This document shows positions 1 to 8,836 of a stretch of 64,000 bases of DNA, piece after piece; position 1 is the stretch's first letter, and each line of letters begins with the position of its first letter. The position numbers and the translations under genes are program-made. The DNA lies in assembly GCA_947568835.1 (NCBI GenBank), contig OX387603.1, positions 23,398,651 through 23,462,650 on the forward strand, written 5' to 3'. The stretch comes from Protonemura montana (lineage: Eukaryota > Arthropoda > Insecta > Plecoptera > Nemouridae). The notes below the pieces were generated by a model. The model made no database searches, had not been told where the DNA came from, and saw nothing but the letters and a program-made list of their open reading frames with translations.

Positions 1-368
1 ATCGTTTGATGTTGGCCCACTCAAATTCAATGCAGAGAGTTATTAGAAAAGATTCCTCGAGATCTCTAAGTGGACAGACGTCTGTGACTTCAAAATCGAA
101 TGAGAAGATGCCAGACCATGAGCCAGAATGCACAATTGGTCCTTTTCTCAGAAGTCCAAACGCAAAGTAATGGTTATATACAACGTTCAAGCACGATTCA
201 GTGACGTACGCTAACCCAGTGCGTCGTGGGTGATTACGCGGTGGCGTAAAATCTTTGGCAAAACTTGTAATTGGCCAAAGAGAGAGGCACTAGATTTCTG
301 AAAACACACTGGCCCCGCGTTTAAACCCAACCCTAAAGTCGTGGCAAGGGCTCGAAGAGTAGAATATA

Positions 369-390
369 TGTGTGTGTGAGTGTGTGTGTG
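369..390. repeat. TG dinucleotide microsatellite
   Basis: An interrupted (TG)n tract of about ten units broken by a single AG. It is a simple repeat with no sign of function. Confidence 0.85.
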
Positions 391-1111
391 CACGTTTTCC
401 ACAACAGTGAATCTCAAATTCTACAGCCAGTCTCTCCCTGATTAACTGTTGAAGAATTCATGAGGTTTACAGAATCGTATGCCCCGGCTCTACCGTAGAA
501 CGGCCGCTCTTGCGTTCCACCACGAACGTACCTCGCAGTTCACAGGAATTGCAGCCCTTAAAAAAAAAAAACCTACCCCTTTTTTAACCACGTTGCATTA
601 GTCTAAGTGCATTGCAGTTACCGCTGAACGAGAAAATTTTAATTTGATTACGCAATAAAATGTCTAGTTGTATGTAGGTAATGGAATCTCTTGAGATGGT
701 AAACTATTCTCCGAGATTGCGCGGCATGCCAGCTCTGCACTGTTTCATTTTTTAATTTGACTCGTTTAAAAAATAAAGCTGAAGCTTTAAGAAATAAATT
801 TCCTTCTCGCGCACGCGCAAAGATCCCTTTCATATAAGCTTTTGATCTGCATGTGATACTTAGATTCTGAAGGTTTACTTTTCAGGCGTTCCGGAGCTCG
901 CCAGGCCGAGCATGCTTTCAAAAAGAATCCTCCGACCCAGCGCACACAGTTTCTGCCACGAGACGCTTCGTTTTTTAATTGCTAATTTCGCTGATTGGAG
1001 TAGAGTGCTTGTGCGCACCACGGATAACGTGGACCTCGGGACATTTCGACTGCGAGCCTGTGCCCCAGTGACCTTTCAACTTGATTAGAATTAGTCGCAC
1101 TCATCAACGCG

Positions 1112-2689
1112 CGACGCCGAGTCAGGACCGACGCTTGTTTCGCGACGCCTATAGAGAAACCGTTGGGACGGACAGAGATCGGGATGCAATCGTCGGCGGG
1201 CACCAGGCTAAATGATCGCACAGCACATCACGTGACATCGACCCAGCGTCGCGACGCTGACGACGCTCGTTTAAATACCCGCCTAGCGCTCGATTCGATG
1301 CACCGGATAAGGACTGTTGACGAGCAGACGGATCACGGTGATTAACATAACAGCACCCACACAAGAATTGTCCAAGGGATTGGATAGCTTGCTTCTGTAT
1401 GTTTTGTATAAGCAATGCAAGCATGCCGTGGCAGAGCTTGGCGTGGGCATCCCATCCTACCTGCACTTGCTGCCAAATCCTTGCCCATAAGTGTACATTT
1501 TCCCCGTTTCCCTGCCTATGTGTGTTCGGAATCTCTACTTCCCCGTTGCGGTTCCCCTGGGAGGTGCCGCGATGCAACCAGCAGCGCACGGCAACGGCTG
1601 ATCGGAACTGTCACCAATATAGTACTTTAACTACAATCTATGGGACTTTGATGCTTTTTGCCGTCCATTGAAAGCATGTTGCACAGGAGGACTCTCTCAT
1701 AGGGGTGTAAAAAGTACGAATTTATCACGAATTTGATATTCAATGATTCCGTTGAAAGAGCCTTTATCCACCCCTAGGACGTAATCCGATTGCTTATACC
1801 GAAGATTTTCTATATATGCGAATTGCAAGTAGGCCTGTGGGGATGTTCGTGGGCCGATAGAGCCGCAACCCAGACCCAAATCCTTCGAGTTGCGAGTTGC
1901 AGGCCGAAGTTTCTATTGAAAACAAATTCAGATGTGGAAATTGGAGGCATGTAGCCCGCTCGATTGGATTGCATTTGAGACGGTGGACGGCGTCGGGGCG
2001 TTGCGACGTCCATCGGCGTCGCCGGCGTCGACCCAATCTAGCGCAATGGGCGCCATGGCGATGGATCGCTAAATAAGCCTGCGTCGAATGCCGATTGAAT
2101 GGATCCGAAGGATTCTCGAGGCTCCGTCCCTTTCTCTGCACAAATTCAATCCGCTTAGTAGTCAAATTAAAAATGTCTTGCATTTCGGCAAATTGAGCGA
2201 AACAGTTGCTGGAGAGTTGATCACTTGCTGCTCGATTTCCACAAATAATAATGTTGTGCAAAACTGATGTTGGCCAAAAAAAAGGGGAAAATACTTTTAA
2301 TCAACCACGAGATTTTTGCATTGGCAGCCTAAAAAAAAACCTCGCCTTGAGCGAGTTCCACATGGCGTTGTTTTTTAAATTGTACGAAACAATTTTATAT
2401 TAAATTAAAGCACTAACGTCCGAGGAGAAACCCCCCAGAAAATGTTTTCAATACCTCAGAACAAAAGGGTGTTTGAAACCCTTGAAAACCATAAGTACTT
2501 GAGGCTGTTTAACGATTTCAATTTTTCAGTAGGTATAGAGCTGAGTGCATGTATGTGTGCCATCCACGGCTGCATTGGCGTAAACAGCCAGCCTGTGAGC
2601 TACCTCTTATGCTAAACAAAGTACGGGTTGATGGAGGGAGGCATCACCACTAGAGCCGTCGGGACGCCGGCGTCGGGCGTCGAGCGTCG
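1112..2689. promoter_or_regulatory. Three clusters of GCGTCG/CGACGC hexamers
   Basis: The hexamer CGACGC or its complement occurs at 1112, 1129, 1143, 1246, 1252 and 1261 (cluster 1), at 1990, 2016 and 2025 (cluster 2), and at 2670, 2677 and 2684 (cluster 3). That is twelve copies in 1.6 kb, where about one is expected by chance. Positions 1246-1257 lie inside a 16-bp perfect palindrome (1244-1259), and 2663-2674 is a 12-bp perfect palindrome. The word also recurs around the Toll-7 promoter and early CDS. A transcription-factor site cluster or a local composition effect could explain it. I do not know a factor for this word. Confidence 0.35.
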
Positions 2690-3354
2690 GGAAGGGTTGC
2701 TGTTTGTGTTGGATCTCGGCCGAACGTGCAACGTGTTCCGGTAGACATATCGATCAGAAACCACCTCAAGGGGGAGTTATTTGTGCATATGGCTTTCTGG
2801 TGCAGATGGAGTCCCTTCGCTTTACCCGTATGAGAATTGCCGGCCGTCATGTGGAACGCGTTACAAAACCCGGTTAATTGCTTACCATATTTATCTATTT
2901 CCTCTTTTATCTGTGTTTTTATTCGGTAATGAAATAAAGGGGATTATTTTTGTATAGCTTGTACTGATGAAACGCATAGGATGAAATATTGGCGTATTAA
3001 TAATCATACCCAGGGAAAGAATATTATACATACCAAATGTTTTATCTGTTTTTTTGCATTTTAAATACTTCTATTCTCTTCACAGTTATTTTTCCTGAAA
3101 TTTACAGAAAACGATGGCGATCATCTCAAATATATTTTTGGGTGACATGACAAACTATTTTTCTTGTACGATTTCTGTTTATTTTTTTAACTTTTCGAGT
3201 AATTTTTTTTTAATGTTTGAGACTGCCTGATTTCGAGCTTCAATTTGTGTATCACAGAATACTAAAAATATTTTGAAAAGTATTCACAATTTTATGATAT
3301 TTCTTGCGTGGTTTCGACATGTTCTGAAATGCGCTGATTTGTTTTTTTGTCTAG

Positions 3355-3452
3355 AACTGACGCTGTCGAAGGACTTTCAAGGACCAATACTTCGACAGGC
3401 GGCTGCTAAGGGTGCACATTTCCACACAATTCCGTCTGAGACAGTAATTGCG
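3355..3452 (+). other. Candidate 98-bp internal exon (coding or 5' UTR)
   Basis: A T-rich tract ending in TCTAG at 3354 is followed by 98 bp of about 50% GC and then GCG|GTAAGTTA, a consensus donor. The flanks are about 30% GC, so the block stands out sharply. Two forward frames are closed. The third is open throughout (two leading bases, then 32 codons reading from LTLSKDFQGP to SETVIA) and ends exactly on a codon boundary. I do not recognise the peptide. It could be a coding exon of another gene whose intron contains Toll-7. It could instead be an upstream 5' UTR exon of Toll-7 that splices to an acceptor in the leader, for example the CGTACAG ending at 4067. The splice signals are seen; the gene assignment is inference. 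Confidence 0.4.
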
Positions 3453-3928
3453 GTAAGTTAAGCAATTTTCTCTAATTTTAATTTATAAGTTTACATTTTC
3501 CTTATGTACAGGTTGAATTTCAAATTTGAGCTACGATTGTATTGAAGAAAAATAACTATTGGACATACGGTCAATGGGTTTTGTTTAGGAGAAGGAGGCA
3601 ATATCCATATTACTGGGAAACATGAAGCAAATTTATTTGCGGCCTTTTGTCAAATATTGTTAGATATTTCATTAATTTTCACATATTCAAATCTGTATTT
3701 CTGAAGTGAAAATGCACATGATCCCCACATCCCACCGATCCCCGAGTCTCCCCAACCCCATCCAATCTGCTGTCCCACGTCTCCCCGATCGTACCTCGAC
3801 GAGTACCGAAAAGAGAATGAGGCTGTCTGCATCCTGCGATCGGCTCGCCATCCAATCCTGACATGCGCCATGCCTGGTGGTGCTCCCTGGTGGTCGGACT
3901 GCTCGTCGTCGCGCGTGTCTGCCTCGTT
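3453..3928. other. Toll-7 proximal upstream region
   Basis: No gene is seen. The first 200 bp are AT-rich. From about 3715 the sequence turns GC-rich with many C-runs and a CCAAT word at 3762-3766, and leads into the core promoter. It is probably the proximal promoter of Toll-7. Confidence 0.5.
3723..3759 (-). promoter_or_regulatory. Predicted G-quadruplex upstream of the Toll-7 TSS
   Basis: Five C-runs of 3-4 bases (3723-3726, 3731-3733, 3740-3743, 3750-3753, 3756-3759) are separated by 4, 6, 6 and 2 bases. On the - strand this satisfies the canonical G-quadruplex pattern with one spare run. It lies about 200-235 bp upstream of the predicted start of transcription. Folding and function are not shown. 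Confidence 0.5.
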
Positions 3929-3929
3929 C

Positions 3930-3962
3930 TATATAGGCGGTCGTCGCCTGCACTCACCAGTT
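3930..3962 (+). promoter_or_regulatory. Toll-7 core promoter: TATA box and initiator
   Basis: TATATA at 3930-3935 is followed by CCAGTT at 3957-3962, close to the arthropod initiator TCAGTY. The likely +1 A is at 3959, 29 bp from the first T of the TATA box, which is the normal spacing. The segment sits in a GC-rich island immediately before a leader that has no ATG for nearly 300 nt. I saw no clear DPE at +28 to +32. An additional upstream start using the 3355-3452 exon is possible. Confidence 0.55.
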
Positions 3963-4248
3963 AGTCCTTTGCATCCGCTCGGAGAGTGAGCGTCGCCTCT
4001 CCACTCGGCAGAACGCAGTCTTCGCTGCGCGTGTTCCGATCTCAACGTAACGCTCGTTTTCGTACAGAGATTTTTTTCAAAACTCATTCCAAAGTGTTGA
4101 TTTCCTTTGATCACGCCGTGTGCATCGGAAGACTTTCGGATACTGTTTCATTTTGTGACTTTTAAAGATTTTTTCTACAACTTCGTGAGTGCTGTTGCAA
4201 AGTTTGACGCAAGGGACGAGTTTTTGTTTGTGTTAAAAGTGAAAAAAA

Positions 4249-4491
4249 ATGTGCGCGGAAGTAACGTGTTTCTAAGTACTTTATTTGATTATGGTTTGAA
4301 TTAACTTGAATCGTTTTTTTTTTGAGAACATGTAATTTTCGCGTCGTCCGACGTTCGTGTGTACGAACTACGAAACACCTGCGTGAAAATGCTATAATTT
4401 CGTTCGCGCGTCGACGCATCAAAGCTACACTGTGTGCAAAACCCGACGTTTTCGAAAAAAAATGCGTTTCCTTTCGATGGCTAGCTCGTGA
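4249..4491 (+). promoter_or_regulatory. Cluster of five short upstream ORFs in the Toll-7 leader
   Basis: ATGs at 4249 (8 codons, stop 4273-4275), 4291 (ATG GTT TGA), 4330 (ATG TAA), 4389 (ATG CTA TAA) and 4462 (9 codons, stop 4489-4491, with a second in-frame ATG at 4477). None is in the receptor frame. Ribosomes scanning from the 5' end would meet all five before 4517, so initiation on the receptor should depend on leaky scanning or reinitiation. Translational damping is an inference from general knowledge of uORFs. Confidence 0.6.
4330..4335 (+). promoter_or_regulatory. Minimal start-stop uORF (ATGTAA)
   Basis: A start codon followed directly by a stop. Such elements are known in other eukaryotic leaders to hold ribosomes at the site without making a peptide. 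Here it is the third of five uORFs. Confidence 0.5.
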
Positions 4492-4516
4492 TAGTCCGAT
4501 CGAGTCCGTGTTCTCA

Positions 4517-7500
4517 ATGTCACGTCGCAAGCAGACGCCATGCGAGCGCCGCGACGCGGGCGTCGTGTTATGTGCCGTCGTGATGCTGCTCGTCGTCGCC
4601 GGGACGCCCGTCGCGGCGTCGTCCAAGTACGAGACGCCGGCCCAGTGCTCGTGGGCCGTCGACAACGAGACGACGTCGGCGTCGAACACTCGCGCCTCTG
4701 TCATCTGCCAAGTCCGGACGCTCGACGGCGAAGGCACCAATCTGACCGCTTTGCAGGTCGAAGGGACTGCCAAGCTGCACGTGCAATGTAACGACGTGCT
4801 CTTCTACGAGAGCACCGTATCGCCGCAAGCATTTCAAAGACTTAACCAACTCGAGGAGTTGACCATTGAAGACTGTAAAATATTAAACTTGCCTACGGAG
4901 GCCTTCGAAGGGCTCCGCGACCTGAAACGCCTCACGATAAACACGCACAACGCCGAATGGAGTTCGGCAAAGAGCTTAGAACTGTTGCCGGAAAGTTTGA
5001 AAGGCCTCCGCGAGCTTACGAACCTCGACCTGTCGAGAAACAACATCAAGTCGTTGCCGGACGACGTGTTTTGTGTGCTCGGCAACTTACAGGTGCTGAA
5101 CCTGACGCGAAATCACATAGCGAACGCCGATATGATGGGGTACCCGGCCCGCCGAAGTCCGCTGGACTCGACGACGCCGGCACGCATCGAGTGCTCCGGC
5201 GGCATGGACGTCCGCTCGCTCGACGTCTCCTACAACGCGCTCCAAGTGCTGCCCGCCGAGCCCGGCTACACGCGGCTCCGACGCCTCCAAGTCCTCTATC
5301 TGCAAAACAACGACATTGCCGAAGTGAACAGTGACGCCCTGCTCGGGCTCGCATCGCTGCGTGTTTTGAACTTGTCAAGTAATCGGCTCGACTCGCTGCC
5401 CGAGGGCTTGTTTACCAGTTCGCGCGAACTGCGCGAAATTTATCTGCAAAACAATTCGCTCTACGAGCTCGCTCGCGGCCTGTTTCATCGACTCGAACAG
5501 CTGATCGTGCTGGATTTGTCGGGAAATCAGCTGAACAGCAATCACGTCGACGACGGTACGTTCGTCGGCCTGATCCGCCTGATCGTCCTGAATCTTGCAC
5601 AGAACTCGTTGACTAGAATTGACGCCCACACATTCAAAGATCTTTTCTTCCTGCAAATTCTCGACCTGAGGAACAACTCGATCAGTTTCATCGAAGACAA
5701 CGCGTTCCTGCCGCTGTACAACTTGCACACGCTGAACCTCGCCGAGAATCGGTTGCACCACATCGGCGCGTTGCTCTTCAACGGGCTGTTCGTGCTCAGC
5801 AAGCTCACACTCAACAACAACTTGATCGTCACCGTCGACGCCCAGGCGTTCCGCAACTGTTCCGACCTCAAAGAGCTCGACCTCAGTTCCAACACTCTCG
5901 AGGAGGTACCCGACGCCTTGCGTGATCTCTCGCTTTTAAAGACGCTCGATCTTGGCGAAAACAAAATCAGTTCCTTCACTAACGGCTCGTTTAAAAATCT
6001 ACACCAGCTTAACGGCTTGCGTCTGATCGGCAACAGCATCGGCAACTTGACCCGCGGTATGTTCTGGGACCTGACAAGTCTGCAAGTCCTGAACCTCGCC
6101 AAGAACAAAGTGCAGCAGATCGAGCGCGGCACTTTCGAGCACAACTCGCAAATCGAGGCGATACGTCTCGACGCCAACTTCCTGACTGACATCAACGGCG
6201 TGTTCTCCACGCTCTCGACTCTCCTGTGGCTGAACCTCTCCGACAACCACTTGGTATGGTTCGACTACGCGTTTGTTCCCGGCAATCTCAAGTGGCTCGA
6301 TATCCATGGTAACTTCGTCGAACGTCTAGGAAACTATTACAAGATCCAAGACAGTCTCCACATCAAGACATTAGACGCGAGTCACAACAGAATAACAGAG
6401 ATTTCAGCGATGTCAATCCCAAACAGCGTCGAGCTCGTGTTCATTAACAACAACTTTATCAATGTGGTGCACACTAACACTTTCCTGGATAAGAACGATC
6501 TCGTGCGTGTCGACATGTACGCCAACGAGCTCGTGAAACTCGAACTGAACGCACTGCGTCTCTCGCCGGTCCCCCTAAACAAAACACTGCCAGAGTTCTA
6601 CATAGGCGGCAATCCGTTCCACTGCGATTGTTCCATGGAGTGGCTCCAGATGATCAATAACATGTCGCAACTCCGGCAGCATCCCCGCGTTATGGACCTC
6701 GACAATATTGTGTGCAAAATGACGTATTCGCGCGGTCTCTCGCATCTGCCCGCCGTCGACGCCAAGCCCTCTAATTTCTTGTGCACCTACGAGACGCACT
6801 GCTTTGCGCTGTGCCACTGCTGCGATTTCGACGCGTGCGACTGCGAGATGACCTGTCCCACCAATTGCACTTGCTATCACGACCAAACGTGGTCGACCAA
6901 CGTGGTCGACTGCTCGGGACAGGGGACCAGCATCATCCCTCGGCGCATACCCATGGACGCCACCGAACTTTATCTGGACGGTAATGACTTTGGCGAGCTG
7001 CAAAACCACGTGTTTATCGGGCGCAAGAACATGAGAGTCCTGTTCGTGAATGCGAGTCGCATCGAATCGATACAAAACCGAACGTTCAACGGACTAAACG
7101 CGCTGCAAACGCTACACCTCGAAGATAATCAAATACACGAACTGAAAGGATTCGAATTCGAGCACTTGTCGCACCTCCGCGAGCTCTATCTGCAGAACAA
7201 TCGCATCGGGTTTATCGGGAATCTCACCCTCCTTCCGCTGAGATCGCTCGAAATCTTGCGGCTCGACGGCAACCGGCTTGTCACCTTCCCCGTCTGGCAA
7301 TTAACACTCAACTCGTATCTCGTCGAGATCTCTCTCGGCAACAATCGCTGGTCATGCCGGTGCAAATATCTGCAGGAGCTGCAGATCTGGGTGGCGGACA
7401 ACAGCCGGAAAGTCATCGACAGCGACGACATTTGGTGCGTGAACAACGAGTCGAAGCCGCCAGAGCGACGAGAGGTCGACCTGAACAACACAGCCTGCAG

Positions 7501-8836
7501 CGACTACTACGCCGGGGGCTCGGTCATACAGAGCATCATCGTGTCCGACTACCTCCCGATGGTGATCATCACCCTCGTCTCGTTCGTCGTGATTCTCGTC
7601 ATCATGATCCTGGTATTCATCTTTAGGGAGCCGATGCGGATATGGGTGTACTCGCGTTACGGGGTACGCCTATTCCACTTCAAAGGGGCTGGGGCCAAGT
7701 ACGGGGAGGACAGAGAGAAATTGTACGACGGGTACGTGTGCTACAGCCCGAAAGACGAAGAGTTCGTGCTGCAATCGATTGTCGCCGAGCTCGAGCATGG
7801 CAATCCCTCATTCCAGCTGTGTCTTCATTACCGCGACCTCCCGCACCACGCCTACTTGAACCACTCGTCCTCCCCAGTCGTCCTCGAGGCCGCCGAGGCG
7901 AGCCGTCGAGTCATCCTAGTCCTCTCGAGGAACTTCCTCCAGACCGAATGGTCCCGGTTCGAGTTCCGATCCGCCCTGCACGAGGCCCTCAAGGGGCGCA
8001 TCTTCAAGCTGGTGCTCGTTGAGGAAGGCAACAACCTCCCCGAGCTGGAGCTCGACCCCGACCTGAGGCCATACCTCAAGACGGGCGCCCGAGTGCGATG
8101 GGGCGAGAAACGCTTCTGGGAGCGACTGCGATACGCGATGCCCAACAGCGACAACCAGAACAAGAGCTCGATGTACCGGCGTAACATCAACAACTACACG
8201 CTGGACTCGGCGGTCGGCAACGGCGGCCACCACCACCACACGTACATCGAGAAGACAAAACAGCCGCATCCGTCTTCGCCCTCGCTACAGATGCATATTA
8301 ATAGTCATCCACTATTCAAAGCGGCGGCGGCGGCCGCTACAAACAACGATGGTACGGTTATGGCGCCTCCCGCGTACTCCTCGCAATCGACATTAACGAG
8401 AACGCCTTTGAAGCATCACAACAATCACCAGCAGCACGAGCAAGACGACGCTAATTACTCGTCAGCGACGACGGCGACCCCTTCGCCACGGCCCCTGCAT
8501 CGGCACCCCACGCATCAGCATTCTACCCCCGTGCACCAGAGCTACCTGGAGAGTGAGCCTGCCGACGCCTCCAACGGGGCGCGACCGACCTCTGAACACA
8601 TCTATTGCTCCATCGAGTCTGACTACGCGTCGACTCTGGACCGCGAGGCCTCGATCAACGGATCGATAATGAGGCGGGGCGTCAACGGCGTCCCTGGTGG
8701 CGTGCCGGTGCACCATCAACAGCACCAGCAGCACCAACAGCACCAACAGCAGCAGCACCAAAGGCCTGCGTGGAGGACTCAAGCCAATGCGATGGCCGAT
8801 AGAGACGCCAGCGGAGTGCAAGCGTATCTCGTGTGA
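4517..8836 (+). CDS. Toll-7: Toll-7 type Toll receptor, single coding exon
   Basis: A single-pass membrane receptor of 1439 aa in one exon, as Drosophila long Tolls are. In order: a short basic N-terminus, a signal peptide core at about 16-34 (VLCAVVMLLVVAG), an LRR solenoid at about 105-695, a cysteine-capped LRR C-terminal motif (C703, C705, C733, C756), a Cys-rich LRR N-terminal cap at about 762-799, further LRRs at 815-935, and a second C-cap (C947, C949, C974, C994). The transmembrane helix is at about 1012-1036 and the TIR domain at 1068-1208, with box 1 KLYDGYVCYS, box 2/BB loop LCLHYRDLP (Pro1109) and box 3 FW (1200-1201). The tail (1210-1439) is His/Gln-rich with PPAY at 1284-1287, blocks around 1312-1326 and 1359-1375, and terminal VQAYLV. 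I assign Toll-7 rather than Toll-2/18w, Toll-6 or Tollo from those tail blocks and a length close to fly Toll-7. Start: the open frame extends upstream to 4322 but has no ATG before 4517, and a signal peptide follows this one. Relatives in flies direct cell intercalation and neural development, and Toll-7 recognises virus. The coding sequence is far richer in GC than its flanks. Confidence 0.9.
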   Translation: MSRRKQTPCERRDAGVVLCAVVMLLVVAGTPVAASSKYETPAQCSWAVDNETTSASNTRASVICQVRTLDGEGTNLTALQVEGTAKLHVQCNDVLFYESTVSPQAFQRLNQLEELTIEDCKILNLPTEAFEGLRDLKRLTINTHNAEWSSAKSLELLPESLKGLRELTNLDLSRNNIKSLPDDVFCVLGNLQVLNLTRNHIANADMMGYPARRSPLDSTTPARIECSGGMDVRSLDVSYNALQVLPAEPGYTRLRRLQVLYLQNNDIAEVNSDALLGLASLRVLNLSSNRLDSLPEGLFTSSRELREIYLQNNSLYELARGLFHRLEQLIVLDLSGNQLNSNHVDDGTFVGLIRLIVLNLAQNSLTRIDAHTFKDLFFLQILDLRNNSISFIEDNAFLPLYNLHTLNLAENRLHHIGALLFNGLFVLSKLTLNNNLIVTVDAQAFRNCSDLKELDLSSNTLEEVPDALRDLSLLKTLDLGENKISSFTNGSFKNLHQLNGLRLIGNSIGNLTRGMFWDLTSLQVLNLAKNKVQQIERGTFEHNSQIEAIRLDANFLTDINGVFSTLSTLLWLNLSDNHLVWFDYAFVPGNLKWLDIHGNFVERLGNYYKIQDSLHIKTLDASHNRITEISAMSIPNSVELVFINNNFINVVHTNTFLDKNDLVRVDMYANELVKLELNALRLSPVPLNKTLPEFYIGGNPFHCDCSMEWLQMINNMSQLRQHPRVMDLDNIVCKMTYSRGLSHLPAVDAKPSNFLCTYETHCFALCHCCDFDACDCEMTCPTNCTCYHDQTWSTNVVDCSGQGTSIIPRRIPMDATELYLDGNDFGELQNHVFIGRKNMRVLFVNASRIESIQNRTFNGLNALQTLHLEDNQIHELKGFEFEHLSHLRELYLQNNRIGFIGNLTLLPLRSLEILRLDGNRLVTFPVWQLTLNSYLVEISLGNNRWSCRCKYLQELQIWVADNSRKVIDSDDIWCVNNESKPPERREVDLNNTACSDYYAGGSVIQSIIVSDYLPMVIITLVSFVVILVIMILVFIFREPMRIWVYSRYGVRLFHFKGAGAKYGEDREKLYDGYVCYSPKDEEFVLQSIVAELEHGNPSFQLCLHYRDLPHHAYLNHSSSPVVLEAAEASRRVILVLSRNFLQTEWSRFEFRSALHEALKGRIFKLVLVEEGNNLPELELDPDLRPYLKTGARVRWGEKRFWERLRYAMPNSDNQNKSSMYRRNINNYTLDSAVGNGGHHHHTYIEKTKQPHPSSPSLQMHINSHPLFKAAAAAATNNDGTVMAPPAYSSQSTLTRTPLKHHNNHQQHEQDDANYSSATTATPSPRPLHRHPTHQHSTPVHQSYLESEPADASNGARPTSEHIYCSIESDYASTLDREASINGSIMRRGVNGVPGGVPVHHQQHQQHQQHQQQQHQRPAWRTQANAMADRDASGVQAYLV
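8702..8763 (+). repeat. Interrupted CAG/CAC repeat in the Toll-7 tail
   Basis: A run of CAC, CAG and CAA codons encodes an alternating His/Gln stretch at about residues 1399-1416. Interrupted repeats of this kind vary in length between alleles. The tract lies in the disordered tail, away from the TIR domain. Confidence 0.7.

Larger units (their letters stand above)
1..3354. other. Upstream non-coding region
   Basis: I see no supportable gene here. The long open frames on either strand lack an ATG start, show no conserved motifs, and run through GC-rich patches where stops are rare by chance. The stretch holds a TG dinucleotide repeat (369-390), an A-run near 560, and GC-rich islands at about 1,000-1,600, 1,980-2,060 and 2,640-2,720 separated by AT-rich DNA. 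The islands contain repeated GCGTCG/CGACGC words, listed separately. From 2,880 to 3,350 the sequence is very AT-rich and featureless until the exon-like block at 3355. Lying directly upstream of a developmental receptor gene, it is a likely place for enhancers, but that is inference. Confidence 0.6.
3959..4516 (+). other. Toll-7 5' untranslated leader
   Basis: This runs from the predicted start of transcription to the main ATG, about 558 nt. It has no ATG in its first 290 nt and then five upstream ATGs, all out of frame with the receptor and all closed before 4517. The receptor frame itself stays open upstream to about 4322 but contains no ATG there, so this part is not read as protein. A possible splice acceptor ends at 4067 (CGTACAG after a pyrimidine-rich stretch). 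No intron is required to produce the mRNA. Confidence 0.55.

Noticed and set aside
1244..1259. 16-bp perfect palindrome CAGCGTCGCGACGCTG on its own
   Set aside because: A zero-spacer palindrome with 8-bp arms is expected about once in 64 kb. Only its place in the hexamer cluster is notable.
1794..2261. 155-aa - strand frame
   Set aside because: It begins on TTG, and the Arg-rich part comes from the GCGTCG clusters.
4322..4516. N-terminal extension of the Toll-7 frame to 4322
   Set aside because: The extension begins at TTG and contains no ATG before 4517. A signal peptide follows the 4517 Met, and the upstream residues are Arg-rich and unlike a receptor N-terminus.
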